Shown here piece after piece: positions 52,814-61,790 of a stretch of DNA of 64,000 nt. Within the stretch, counting starts at the first letter, position 1. Every line of letters begins with the position of its first letter. Source of the DNA: G963662905 sp963676415 (GTDB lineage: Bacteria; Bacteroidota; Bacteroidia; Bacteroidales; WRLA01). The notes beneath the pieces were generated by a model, which saw only the letters and a program-made list of their open reading frames with translations, had not been told where the DNA came from and did not search any database. The stretch lies in contig OY781097.1 of assembly GCA_963676415.1 (NCBI GenBank), positions 2,666,001-2,730,000 of the forward strand. Reading direction: 5' to 3'. The position numbers and the translations under genes are program-made.

Positions 52814-52848
52814 TTTTCCTTAAGTATTTTTATTATTAGAAGGGGTTT

Positions 52849-53571
52849 TTACTCCCAGCCTTGTGCCAAAACATCAATGATGTGCATTGTTTTAATGGGC
52901 AATCGATTTTTTTTGATATATCCTTCTTGGTGCATCAAACAGGATAAATCTGTGGAAACAATAAATTCGGCTCCGGTTTCCAGAGCGTTTTCTACTTTTT
53001 GTTCGCCCATTGCAGAACTAATTGCTTCATGCTTTGCGGCAAAGGTCCCGCCAAAACCACAGCATGTGTCGGTATCCTTCATCTCGCGCAATTCCAGCCC
53101 TTTTACCTTTTCAAGCAGCAGGCGGGGCTCGTTTTTGATGCCGTATTCCCGCAATGCCGCACAGGAATCATGATAGGTTACGCTGTGTTCGAATTTCGCT
53201 CCAAGATCTGTTACATTCATCTTGTTTACAAGGAAATCCGTAAATTCAAAAATATTTTTTTGAAGCTGTTTATACTCATTGTGCAAGGCAGTGTTGTGGA
53301 ACAGGCGGTGGTAATAGTTGCGCACATATCCCACACAGGAAGCACTTGGTCCGACAATAGGACGGTTGTTCGGAAAATCTTTGATGAATTTCGTGCCGAT
53401 TTTTTTTGCTTCTTCCCAGTCGCCACTGTTGAAAGCCATTTGTCCACAGCAGGTTTGTTCGGTATTGTAATGGACAGAGATATCCAGTTTTTCAAGGATT
53501 TTAACCATATTCATCGCTGTATTGGGATACAGCTGATCAATAAAACAGGGAATGAAGAGGTCAACGATCAT
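52849..53571 (-). CDS. LutA/YkgE-like (Fe-S)-binding protein
   Basis: 240 residues with two CCG-type domains: PCFIDQLYPNTAMNMVKILE and EQTCCGQMAFNSGDWEEAKK (about 9-60), then SASCVGYVRNYY (86-97) and HDSCAALREYG and DTCCGFGGTFAAKHEAIS (about 149-200). These Cys motifs bind Fe-S clusters. LutA is one subunit of lactate oxidation (LutABC), but LutB and LutC genes are not nearby, so this may be a solo protein or part of a different complex. It is 35 bp upstream of the lipoprotein gene. Confidence 0.85.
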   Translation of the reverse strand: MIVDLFIPCFIDQLYPNTAMNMVKILEKLDISVHYNTEQTCCGQMAFNSGDWEEAKKIGTKFIKDFPNNRPIVGPSASCVGYVRNYYHRLFHNTALHNEYKQLQKNIFEFTDFLVNKMNVTDLGAKFEHSVTYHDSCAALREYGIKNEPRLLLEKVKGLELREMKDTDTCCGFGGTFAAKHEAISSAMGEQKVENALETGAEFIVSTDLSCLMHQEGYIKKNRLPIKTMHIIDVLAQGWE

Positions 53572-53630
53572 ATGCTTTAATTGTTCTGCAAAGTTAAGAA
53601 ATACCTTTTTGCAGCGAAGGAATTGTCCAT

Positions 53631-54518
53631 TTATTCGGTTTTGGATTTTTCTTTTCTGAAAAGTTCATGTACCAACCCGTCAACCAGCCCTATTTTCGGT
53701 ACCACAATACTTTCGGCCTGGCAGTGGTGCATGATGAACAGGAAAATCTGTGCAGCGGGAACGATTACATCGGCGCGGTCGGGCCTGAGCCCGAGTTTGT
53801 CCACACGGTCTTCGATACTGAAGGAGCGCAGATGTTCATAAGCGCGGGTCAGCTGAAACTGGAACAAGGTTATGGATTGCGGATTGCCGTATATTTTATT
53901 GATTTTGTTGATGTTGCCTCCGGAGCCGATTATATTGGCCTGCATCACTTCTTCGCAATGTTTGTCAATCCAGCCGCTCAGTGCGCCCCATTCGCCTTCC
54001 GGCACCTGTCCGTTCAGAATGCGGATGGTGCCTATTTTAAAAGAACGCAGGTCAATCAGTTTTTTGCCATCCGTCAGGGAAAGTTCGGTACTGCCTCCGC
54101 CTACATCAACAAAAAGGGAATAGCGGTTTTCGGAGGGTAAAATAAAACCAATGTTTTTTCGGATGATGTTGGCTTCTTCCTGCCCGTCAATAATTTTTAT
54201 TTTGATGCCGGTTTCTTCCTCAATCCGTGAAACAATAGATTTTCCGTTGCGGGCTTCACGCAAAGCAGCAGTTGCTACAGCCTTGAATGCTACAGGATTA
54301 TAAACATCGATCAATAGCTTGAATGCCTGCATGGTTTTTAAAAGGATTTCGGTGCGCTTGGCCGAAATTTTCCCTTTTTTGAAAACATCACTTCCCAAGC
54401 GGAGCGGTATCCGGATGAGGGTTGCTTTCTCAACATGTGCTACGCCCTCTTTTTCGTAGGCATTGGCAAACATCAGCCTGCCTGCATTTGAACCGATATC
54501 AATAGCTGCAAATAGCAT
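53631..54518 (-). CDS. ppx: Exopolyphosphatase, Ppx/GppA family
   Basis: 295 residues, limited to the two ASKHA-fold domains without the C-terminal HD part found in longer Ppx enzymes. N-terminal FAAIDIGSNAGRLMFANAY (3-21) and the second phosphate loop SLFVDVGGGSTELSL (about 134-148), plus RIEEETGIKIKIIDGQEEAN. It hydrolyses polyphosphate or pppGpp. It starts 4 bp after ppk1 in the sixA-ppk1-ppx operon, so synthesis and breakdown of polyphosphate are coupled. Confidence 0.93.
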   Translation of the reverse strand: MLFAAIDIGSNAGRLMFANAYEKEGVAHVEKATLIRIPLRLGSDVFKKGKISAKRTEILLKTMQAFKLLIDVYNPVAFKAVATAALREARNGKSIVSRIEEETGIKIKIIDGQEEANIIRKNIGFILPSENRYSLFVDVGGGSTELSLTDGKKLIDLRSFKIGTIRILNGQVPEGEWGALSGWIDKHCEEVMQANIIGSGGNINKINKIYGNPQSITLFQFQLTRAYEHLRSFSIEDRVDKLGLRPDRADVIVPAAQIFLFIMHHCQAESIVVPKIGLVDGLVHELFRKEKSKTE

Positions 54519-54522
54519 GGAA

Positions 54523-56586
54523 TTAGCTGTCTAACTTGTTTTTATAATATTCATATAAAGCAAATTGCGAACGAAAAGGCCGTTCACGTTCAACTGCTTC
54601 TTTATAATTATTGCTTTGCTTGCTGTCTAAAATCCGGGCTTTCACATTGTCCTTCCATTGGGTGTCGAGCATAAATTTCAACTCTTCCTGCAAGGATTCA
54701 TCATAAACCGGACACGTAACTTCAATGCGGTGATCAAAATTCCGTGGCATCCAGTCTGCCGATGAAATAAAGTACAAAGGTTTTCCCTCATTGGCAAAGA
54801 TAAAAATTCTTGAGTGTTCTAAAAATTTATCGACGATGGCAATGGCCTCAATATTTTCGCTTAATCCGGGAATGCCGGGCTTTAAAACGCATATTCCTCT
54901 GACAATTAATTTAATGCGCACATTATGCTGGCTGGCTTCATAAAGCTTTTCGGCAATGGCACGATCAACAAGATTATTGAGTTTAATGAAAATAGAGGCT
55001 TCTTTGCCTTTTTTAGCGGCTTCAATTTCCTTGTCGATAAGTTTGATGAAATGATCCCTGATGCTAAAAGGAGCAACAATCAGTTTTTTAAATTCCGGGA
55101 TGGTATAGCGCGATACGAATAAATCGAACAGTTTATCCACATCCTGTGCAATATCCTGATTGGCAGTGAACAGGCTGGTGTCTGCATAAACCCGGGCGGT
55201 GGATTCATTGAAATTGCCTGTACTGATGTTGGCGTAATAAACATTTGTCCCATCCTCTTTCCGCCGGATAACCAAAAGTTTGGCATGTACTTTAAAGCCG
55301 GGGATTGTTTCGATAATGCGTACGCCTTCTTCTTGTAACCTGCTGGTCCAGTAAATATTGGCTTCTTCATCGAAGCGGGCCTGGATTTCGAGGAAGACCG
55401 TAACTTTTTTGCCGTTCCGTGCTGCATTGATCAGGGCATTGATTAGGTTGCTGTCGTGGGCGGCGCGGTAAAAGGTCATCTTCACCGAGCGCACATTGGG
55501 GTCAATGGAGGCTTCACGCAGCAGGTCAATCAGGTGGGTCATGCTTTGGTAGGGGTAGTTGAGCATGATGTCGCCTTTTTTCAAACTCCGGAACAAACTG
55601 TTGTTGTTCATGAGTGCCGGGTGGGGCAGGGGCGGGGTTTTGCTAAAATACAAATGCGGTTTGTTGATTTTTGGAAAATCCATAAAATCCTTGAAATTAT
55701 GATATCGCCCTCCACCTCTTAAACTGTCTTTTTCGGTGATATTCAGGCGTTTCATAATTCTTTTTAAAGCCTTATCGGGGATTTCACGGTCATAAACAAA
55801 ACGTACCGGCATGCCTTTTTTTCGCTTGATCACACTGTCGCGCATATTTTCCAGAAAGCTCTTGGAAACATCATGGTCAATGTCCAGCTCTGCATCGCGT
55901 GTGAATTTTATCGTATAGGCTTTGAAGCTGTCATATCCCAAAACGGAAAAAATATCGTCGAGGCAATAGCGGAGCACATCATCCAGCATAATGATTACCG
56001 TTTTGTTTTCTTCGGAGGGAAGGATCATAAAACGGCTGAATTTGTCGGTAGGGACGCGGAGCACGGCGGCATCCGAATTGCCGGGATCAGCGGAGTCGTT
56101 GAGTGTTACCAAAAGGTTGAGGTCGGCGTCTTTTAGCACATTGAGCAGGTTTTTGTTGCGCGCTAGCATGATGGGAAACAGGTGCGGCCGGATGTTTTCG
56201 CGGAAAAACCTGCGCAGGTAAATGCCTTGCTCAGAATCCAGCTCTTCTTCATTGACAATGAAAACCTGTTCATTCTCCAGCTGTGTTCTGATTTCCTGAT
56301 AAATACGTGTAAAGTCTTCTTCCTGATGGCTGACGATTTCCCGGATTTGTGCCAGGGTTTTGCCCGGTTTAAAGCCGGTTTCAATACCTTCCTTTTCTTC
56401 AATCCGTGCCAGTCGTTTCATAGTCGCCACGCGCACACGGAAAAATTCATCACGATTGCTCGAAAAAATCCCCATGAATTTCAGCCGTTCAATCAGTGGG
56501 TTCCGTTCGTCCTGTGCCTCCTGTAGCACACGTTCGTTAAATTGCAGCCAGCTCAGTTCCCTGTTGAGGAGTGTTTCATTCATCAT
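54523..56586 (-). CDS. ppk1: Polyphosphate kinase 1
   Basis: 687 residues in the four-domain PPK1 layout: N-terminal ELSWLQFNERVLQEAQD, the head domain, then the two phospholipase D-like domains. The catalytic His (first domain) is in FKVHAKLLVIRRKEDG (about 428-443) with TGNFNESTARVYADT downstream; the second domain ends with RNFDHRIEVTCPVYD. It polymerises ATP gamma-phosphate into polyphosphate. It overlaps sixA by 11 bp and is followed 4 bp later by ppx, making one operon. Confidence 0.96.
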   Translation of the reverse strand: MMNETLLNRELSWLQFNERVLQEAQDERNPLIERLKFMGIFSSNRDEFFRVRVATMKRLARIEEKEGIETGFKPGKTLAQIREIVSHQEEDFTRIYQEIRTQLENEQVFIVNEEELDSEQGIYLRRFFRENIRPHLFPIMLARNKNLLNVLKDADLNLLVTLNDSADPGNSDAAVLRVPTDKFSRFMILPSEENKTVIIMLDDVLRYCLDDIFSVLGYDSFKAYTIKFTRDAELDIDHDVSKSFLENMRDSVIKRKKGMPVRFVYDREIPDKALKRIMKRLNITEKDSLRGGGRYHNFKDFMDFPKINKPHLYFSKTPPLPHPALMNNNSLFRSLKKGDIMLNYPYQSMTHLIDLLREASIDPNVRSVKMTFYRAAHDSNLINALINAARNGKKVTVFLEIQARFDEEANIYWTSRLQEEGVRIIETIPGFKVHAKLLVIRRKEDGTNVYYANISTGNFNESTARVYADTSLFTANQDIAQDVDKLFDLFVSRYTIPEFKKLIVAPFSIRDHFIKLIDKEIEAAKKGKEASIFIKLNNLVDRAIAEKLYEASQHNVRIKLIVRGICVLKPGIPGLSENIEAIAIVDKFLEHSRIFIFANEGKPLYFISSADWMPRNFDHRIEVTCPVYDESLQEELKFMLDTQWKDNVKARILDSKQSNNYKEAVERERPFRSQFALYEYYKNKLDS

Positions 56587-57109
56587 TTGCGGAGAATTTT
56601 TTCTTGATTTTGCCCGATTCTTTCAGCATTTTCGGACTGATATAAAAACGTGTGCTTGCCTTTGCAGTCGGGATGCCTTCCCATTTGTCCGTATCAAAAT
56701 CAATGCAAACTATTCCGGAAGTGGGCAGCCAGTCGATGGTGTTGCCGTTAAATTCATTGGCAAAATAGGTGAAAGTAGGGTTGTGCCCAACAATCATCAA
56801 CTTGTCAATTGTGTCTTCGGTTTCAAAAATAACTTCATAAATTTTGTTGATATTGGCCTCATAAAGGTTGTGCACGGATTCTACACGGACGTTCTCGCCT
56901 GCCGTTTTTTTAATAATTTTTGCGGTTTCGCGTGCCCGCACAGCATGGCTGCTTTTGATCAGCTCGGGCAGGCATTCTTCCCGCTCCAGAAAGCGGGCAA
57001 TTTTTTTTGTTTTGCGCATTCCTTCTTCGATCAGTGGGCGCTCGTAATCTTCTATGTTTGGATAATCCCAACTGCTTTTTGCATGACGGAGAATAAATAG
57101 TGTTTTCAT
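56576..57109 (-). CDS. sixA: SixA-type phosphohistidine phosphatase
   Basis: 177 residues with the histidine phosphatase RHG-like motif LRHAKSSW (7-14), RPLIEEGMRKTKKIARFLE, SSHAVRARETAKII (about 53-66) and IVGHNPTFTYFANEF with the second catalytic His (about 106-120). It dephosphorylates phosphohistidine proteins or small phosphate compounds. It is the first gene of the ppk1-ppx operon, overlapping ppk1 by 11 bp. The promoter must lie in the repeat-rich gap upstream. Confidence 0.9.
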   Translation of the reverse strand: MKTLFILRHAKSSWDYPNIEDYERPLIEEGMRKTKKIARFLEREECLPELIKSSHAVRARETAKIIKKTAGENVRVESVHNLYEANINKIYEVIFETEDTIDKLMIVGHNPTFTYFANEFNGNTIDWLPTSGIVCIDFDTDKWEGIPTAKASTRFYISPKMLKESGKIKKKFSANDE

Positions 57110-57263
57110 AATCCCGCTTTTATTGATTTCGTCTGCTTGTGGTTAATATCCGGTAAAGTTAATGTTTATAACAGGATATGCATAAAAGCTGAGGTTAAAA
57201 ATTTATAAAATCCAGCTCGTTGGTTTTGACAAAGCCAAGTGTTGCCATAAGTGTTGTTTTCCT

Positions 57264-57450
57264 GAACGCTGAGATCGGGCATTATGGACAGAAACCAAAT
57301 TGTGTCTGTCTATAAAGTCGGGTTTTTGGTTCAGAATGTTCGAGGTCGAGGCATTCGTAGGGCTGAAAACAAGGAGTTTACCTTAGTAAATGACTTGTTT
57401 TCAGAACAAGAATAACGCTGAGATCGTACATTATGGACAAAAACTAAATT
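57264..57450. repeat. Dispersed palindromic element, copy D, with duplicated end
   Basis: Contains GTCTATAAAGTCGGGTTTTT, CAGAATGTTCGAGGTCGAGG, an inner palindrome CTGAAAACAAGGAG ... GACTTGTTTTCAG, and two copies of AACGCTGAGATCG-x2-CATTATGGACA at 57264-57290 and 57413-57439. The duplicated end suggests that two copies fused. The gap 57110-57539 has no gene; it also holds the promoter listed next. Confidence 0.75.
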
Positions 57451-57461
57451 GTGTTGTGCAC

Positions 57462-57492
57462 TTTGAATATTAGAACAAGCTGGTTAAATTTG
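57462..57492 (+). promoter_or_regulatory. Bacteroidota consensus promoter for the C1B peptidase
   Basis: TTTG at 57462-57465, exactly 19 bp of spacer, then TAAATTTG at 57485-57492, a perfect match to the primary sigma factor consensus TTTG-N19-TAnnTTTG. It is 48 bp before the start codon. Confidence 0.85.
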
Positions 57493-57539
57493 CCCACATA
57501 TAACTAACTCCGCCCTAAAGGGCTTTAAATTAAATTATT

Positions 57540-58751
57540 ATGACAAAGAAGTTTTTATCAGGATTCGCGATTATGCTGCTCGCGTATTTCCTTGTGCCAC
57601 AACCTGTTATTGCGCAGGAAGAAGAAAAGGAAGAAGGCTACGTTTTTGAGATGGTGAAAGAAATTCCCCACACAAGCGTAAAAGACCAAAACCGTTCCGG
57701 TACCTGCTGGAGCTTTTCTACCATCGGATTTCTGGAATCAGAACTGATGCGCACCGGAAAAGGCGAATACGACCTTTCCGAAATGTTTACCGTACGCAAT
57801 TCCTATGCTGATAAAGCCGAAAAATATGTGCGCATGCACGGAGCCCTGAATTTTGGTGGCGGTGGCGCCTGCCACGATGTGACCAATTGCTGGGCAAAAT
57901 ACGGTATTGTTCCCGAAGAAGCTTATAAGGGATTAAGCTATGGCATGGACAATCATGCTCATGGAGAGTTTGATGCGGTTCTTGATGGCTACATGGAAGC
58001 AGTCCTGAAAAATAAAAACCGTCAGCTGAGCCCGGCATGGTACGAAGGTTTGAACGGAATCCTTGATGCATATCTGGGCGATTATCCGGAAACTTTCACC
58101 TACGAAGGCGTGGAATATACGCCCGAAAGTTTCGCTGAAGAGCTGGGTCTTGATATGAACGATTACGTGGAGATTTCATCTTTTACGCACCAACCGTTCT
58201 ATGAAAAATTCATCCTCGAAGTACCCGACAACTGGGCATGGGGCGAAGTTTATAATGTGCCGCTCAACGAAATGATAGAGATAATCGACAATTCACTCGA
58301 AGAAGGTTATAGCGTAGCCTGGGCATCGGATGTGAGCCATAAAGGTTTTTCTTTCCGTAATGGTGTTGCCGTTATCCCGGAAACCGATATTGAGGAGATG
58401 GACAATTCGGAACGCCTGAAATGGGAAAAAATGGATAGCCGCGAACGCAGCAAAATGCTGTATGCTTTTGATAAACCGCGCCAGGAGAAAAAAATTACAC
58501 AGGAAATGCGCCAGGAAATGTTCGATAATTACAAAACACAGGACGATCACGGAATGCAACTTGTGGGTATTGCCAAAGACCAGAATGGTTCAAAATATTA
58601 TTATGTTAAAAACAGCTGGGCTGATGACAGTAATAAATACGATGGTTATTTCTATGTTTCTGTTCCTTTTGTTGAGCTGCAGACCACCTGCATTATGGTG
58701 AACAAAAATGCGATTCCTAAAGAAATTAAAAAGAAGTTGGGTATTAAGTAA
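57540..58751 (+). CDS. C1B-family cysteine peptidase (aminopeptidase C-like)
   Basis: 403 residues: signal peptide (LLAYFLVPQPVIAQ), then a papain-like domain with the active-site Cys56 in NRSGTCWSFSTIGFLESELM, His337 in DDHGMQLVGIA and Asn358 in KNSWADD. Bleomycin-hydrolase-type C1B proteins normally act in the cytoplasm as hexamers; here the signal peptide points to a periplasmic or secreted form, as often annotated in Bacteroidota. The C-terminus KEIKKKLGIK is polar rather than a T9SS domain, so it probably stays in the periplasm. A strong promoter lies upstream and a terminator follows. Confidence 0.92.
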   Translation: MTKKFLSGFAIMLLAYFLVPQPVIAQEEEKEEGYVFEMVKEIPHTSVKDQNRSGTCWSFSTIGFLESELMRTGKGEYDLSEMFTVRNSYADKAEKYVRMHGALNFGGGGACHDVTNCWAKYGIVPEEAYKGLSYGMDNHAHGEFDAVLDGYMEAVLKNKNRQLSPAWYEGLNGILDAYLGDYPETFTYEGVEYTPESFAEELGLDMNDYVEISSFTHQPFYEKFILEVPDNWAWGEVYNVPLNEMIEIIDNSLEEGYSVAWASDVSHKGFSFRNGVAVIPETDIEEMDNSERLKWEKMDSRERSKMLYAFDKPRQEKKITQEMRQEMFDNYKTQDDHGMQLVGIAKDQNGSKYYYVKNSWADDSNKYDGYFYVSVPFVELQTTCIMVNKNAIPKEIKKKLGIK

Positions 58752-58763
58752 AATTTGTTAATG

Positions 58764-58802
58764 AGAGGTTTAATGAGAGTATGCTGATTAAACCTCTTTT
58801 AT
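58764..58802 (+). terminator. Terminator after the C1B peptidase
   Basis: A perfect 10-bp stem (AGAGGTTTAA / TTAAACCTCT) with a 14-base loop and a TTTTA tail. Confidence 0.85.
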
Positions 58803-58824
58803 TTGTTCATAAAGATTCTTTGGT

Positions 58825-60399
58825 ATGACTCATAAACTGTTAAAGTTAAAACGTTTTAGCGATATTTGTTTTGTCGCATTGTTTGTTTTGATGTCGTTGT
58901 TTTATTATAGCGACTTGATTTTTTCGGGGCCACATAGTATCCATATGTGGCGTCAAACAGACTGCTTGTCTATCACAGAAAACTTTATGAGCGGCGGAGC
59001 TTTTCATGAACCGGAATTGCACATCCTTTTAGCAGATGATAAAGAAAGTGGAAAATCAATTGGTGAGTTTCCTCTTCTTTATTATTTTGTTGGTAATATA
59101 TGGTCAGTTACGGGTAAATCATATTTGATTTTTCGCCTCATATTATTTTTAATTTTATTTGCCGGCTCCTTTGCGTTTTATAAATCAATACTACTTCTAT
59201 TTAAAAATCGATTTTGGGCTGTTACATTACCTCTGCTATTGTTTACTTCACCGGCTTTTGTTTTCTATGGGGTTTCATTTTTAATGGATGTGCCTGCTTT
59301 TGCGATGATTTTAATAGCACATTACTTTTTAGTCAAATATCAACTAGACAATAAACCACTTTTGTTTTTTCTTTCCATAATGTTTTTTACATTGGGAGGA
59401 TTACTTAAGGTAAGTGTGCTGATTACCTTTGTTTTTCTTTGTTTTATATTTTTTTTGGAATTATTCCCTGTTAAGACAATGGGGAGCAAAAAGTTTTTTC
59501 GTAAACCCATTATGGAATTAAGCGGTTTGTTTTTTGTGATTTTGATAGTACTATCTTGGTATTACTATGCCTCAACCTTTAGTGCTGCTCATGGGTTCAA
59601 ATTTACCTTCAATTCGATTTTCCCGATTTATAAAGTAAGGGATTGGGATTACTTTTATAATGGATTCTTTGGAAAGATGACTTATTTATTTTTTAGCCGT
59701 ACAGTTTTATTCTTAGTTACAGCTTTGGGTATCTTTAATTTGTTCTTGTATAAGAAGCTTCCTTTATTTGCTTACTTTGCCAATTTTGTAGTATTACTGG
59801 GTTGTATCATGTTTTTTCTGCTTTGGACCCCCCTTTTTGATAACCATGATTATTATTATATACCGTATCTGAGCTTTTTTGTTGTAGCCCCAATAGTTAG
59901 TTTATGGTATACAAAAACTTACCACCCTACTCTGTGGCAAAGCATATACATGAAGATCGCGGTATCACTTTTTGTTGTTTTTAATTTCCTCTATTGTTAT
60001 GACATTACTATGACTCGAGTTAAGCCTGAACGGGGAATTGGTTTTGTGAAACATAAAGACCTGATCAAATTCCTTAAATGGGGATATAGGAATACCGAGG
60101 CAAATTGCTATATTTATGAAAGAATGAAACCTTATCTTTTGGAGATTGGCATTAAACCTGAGGATCGGCTATTAATGATGTCAGATAAATCATTTAGTAT
60201 TTCGCTTTATCTATCAGGTCATAAAGGATGGACAGCATTTACCAATTACAAAACAGAAGACCAGATCGAAGAATTAATCAATAAAGGGGCTAAGTATATG
60301 ATCGTTTATCGATCAAGTATTGAAAAAAAGCCTTTTTTACAACCATTTTTAAAAAAGCGAATCGGATCTTTTGAAAAAGCTGATATCTATGAGCTTTAA
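58825..60399 (+). CDS. GT39-like multi-pass membrane glycosyltransferase
   Basis: 524 residues, about 11 membrane helices, with the N-terminal pattern of ArnT/PMT-type transferases: helix, then a loop with HSIHMWRQTDCLSITENFMS (about 37-57) holding acidic residues, and a cytoplasmic or periplasmic C-terminal domain (LIKFLKWGYRNTEANCYIYE, about 412-432). It probably transfers a sugar from a polyprenyl phosphate donor to a lipid or protein. The GT2 gene at 60.8 kb, coding a DPM-like donor synthase, is a plausible partner although on the opposite strand. Exact substrates unknown. Confidence 0.8.
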   Translation: MTHKLLKLKRFSDICFVALFVLMSLFYYSDLIFSGPHSIHMWRQTDCLSITENFMSGGAFHEPELHILLADDKESGKSIGEFPLLYYFVGNIWSVTGKSYLIFRLILFLILFAGSFAFYKSILLLFKNRFWAVTLPLLLFTSPAFVFYGVSFLMDVPAFAMILIAHYFLVKYQLDNKPLLFFLSIMFFTLGGLLKVSVLITFVFLCFIFFLELFPVKTMGSKKFFRKPIMELSGLFFVILIVLSWYYYASTFSAAHGFKFTFNSIFPIYKVRDWDYFYNGFFGKMTYLFFSRTVLFLVTALGIFNLFLYKKLPLFAYFANFVVLLGCIMFFLLWTPLFDNHDYYYIPYLSFFVVAPIVSLWYTKTYHPTLWQSIYMKIAVSLFVVFNFLYCYDITMTRVKPERGIGFVKHKDLIKFLKWGYRNTEANCYIYERMKPYLLEIGIKPEDRLLMMSDKSFSISLYLSGHKGWTAFTNYKTEDQIEELINKGAKYMIVYRSSIEKKPFLQPFLKKRIGSFEKADIYEL

Positions 60400-60628
60400 A
60401 ATTTATTCAGAAGTTTAACCTGAATAATTCACAAAATATTCTATTGCGAGCACAAACCGCTGCAATAGAAAGGAATGCTATCTTTTTGGTGCTAAACCCG
60501 TAACAATCATTATGAAATCTATTACGAGCTGAAACTGCTGCAAAACAAACCTTTGTTGGAATATAAAATCTCTCCATAGCGGTGCTGTGCATCAATTTTA
60601 TATTCTATTGTTTTATTGCATTTTCAGT

Positions 60629-60788
60629 TTGGTCACTGAGCTTGTCGAATGTGCTCATAACGATCTTCTAACACATGTTCCGGGTTGAAATAGCTACGGC
60701 TATTCCTGTGCGCCAAAAATCTGCGCTCCCTTTCTTTTATTGAGTTTTGTGCTTGGTCACTGAGTATATCTAATGTGCTCATGACGAA
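60629..60788. repeat. Direct repeat of a GGTCACTGAG ... TGTGCTCAT element
   Basis: A 36-bp unit TTGGTCACTGAGCTTGTCGA... recurs at about 60753 as TTGGTCACTGAGTATATC..., both ending AATGTGCTCAT(A/G)ACGA. The CACTGAGCTTGTCGAA core is a motif widely dispersed in bacterial genomes. The gap 60400-60807 has no gene. Confidence 0.6.
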
Positions 60789-60807
60789 ATTTCATGAATT
60801 AGTCAGG

Positions 60808-61533
60808 TTAAGGCTGTTTTTTGAACAAATTATACTTCAAAATACAATAAATAGCCCGCAATCCATCTTTCCAATTGATCTTTTTCCCTTCTGCATAAGT
60901 GCGGCCATAATATGAAATGCCCACTTCATAAATCCTGATTTTAGGAATGCGTGCAATTTTTGCCGTTACTTCCGGTTCAAAACCAAAACGTTTTTCTTTG
61001 AGATTGACAGATTTAATGATATCGGAACGGAACATTTTATAACAGGTTTCCATATCCGTGAGGTTCAGGTTGCTGAACATATTGGAGAGGAAAGTGAGAA
61101 ATGCGTTTCCAATGGAATGCCAGAAAAACAGTATGCGGTGCGGTGCCCCACCCATAAAGCGTGAGCCATAAACTACATCTGCAACACCTTGAACAAAAGG
61201 TTTGAGCAGGGCATTATATTCTTCCGGGTCGTATTCCAGATCAGCATCCTGAATCACAATAAGGTCGCCATCTGATTCCGATATTCCTCTGTGCAATGCA
61301 GCTCCTTTTCCCATGTTCTGCGGCTGGGAGTAGAGCTTGATATCTGCTTCAGTATGCGTGTTAATATATTGATTTACAGTTTCCACAGTATTGTCTGTTG
61401 AACAATCATCAACAATAATGATACTTTTTTTGATATCATTTAACAGTTCAACTTTTAAGATTTTATCCAGTATCAGGTGAATTGTTTTTTCTTCGTTGTA
61501 AGCAGGTATAACAACCGAAAGTTTTGTGGGCAT
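60808..61533 (-). CDS. GT2 glycosyltransferase, dolichyl-phosphate mannose synthase-like
   Basis: 241 residues with the GT-A fold: N-terminal KLSVVIPAYNEEKTIHLILD (4-23), IIIVDDCSTDNT (39-50), the MGKGAALHRGISESDGDLIVIQDADLEYDP segment with the DxD motif near 96-98, and RFGFEPEVTAKIARIP (about 193-208), typical of DPM1-like synthases without a membrane C-terminus. It makes a polyprenyl-phosphate-linked sugar used by GT39 enzymes, for which the membrane protein at 58.8 kb is a candidate partner. Confidence 0.92.
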   Translation of the reverse strand: MPTKLSVVIPAYNEEKTIHLILDKILKVELLNDIKKSIIIVDDCSTDNTVETVNQYINTHTEADIKLYSQPQNMGKGAALHRGISESDGDLIVIQDADLEYDPEEYNALLKPFVQGVADVVYGSRFMGGAPHRILFFWHSIGNAFLTFLSNMFSNLNLTDMETCYKMFRSDIIKSVNLKEKRFGFEPEVTAKIARIPKIRIYEVGISYYGRTYAEGKKINWKDGLRAIYCILKYNLFKKQP

Positions 61534-61790
61534 TGTTTATTATTTTGAGCCTGCAAATATAGATAAAGCATTTTATTGTTTTTCCATTATGAGCATTAGA
61601 TTCATGAAATTTTCAGTTTTTGAGTGATTTTCGATCATGAATTTTAGTGGTAATTTGATTATGCGTTTAGCATTTAGTGTGTTATGGGATTTGCTTCTCC
61701 TTACATAGGAAAATTTTGTATAAAAACGAACAGTATTTAGAATTGCAGCTTCAATGGTTTTGCTAATTTTGCGGCGGAAATTACGAAGAA

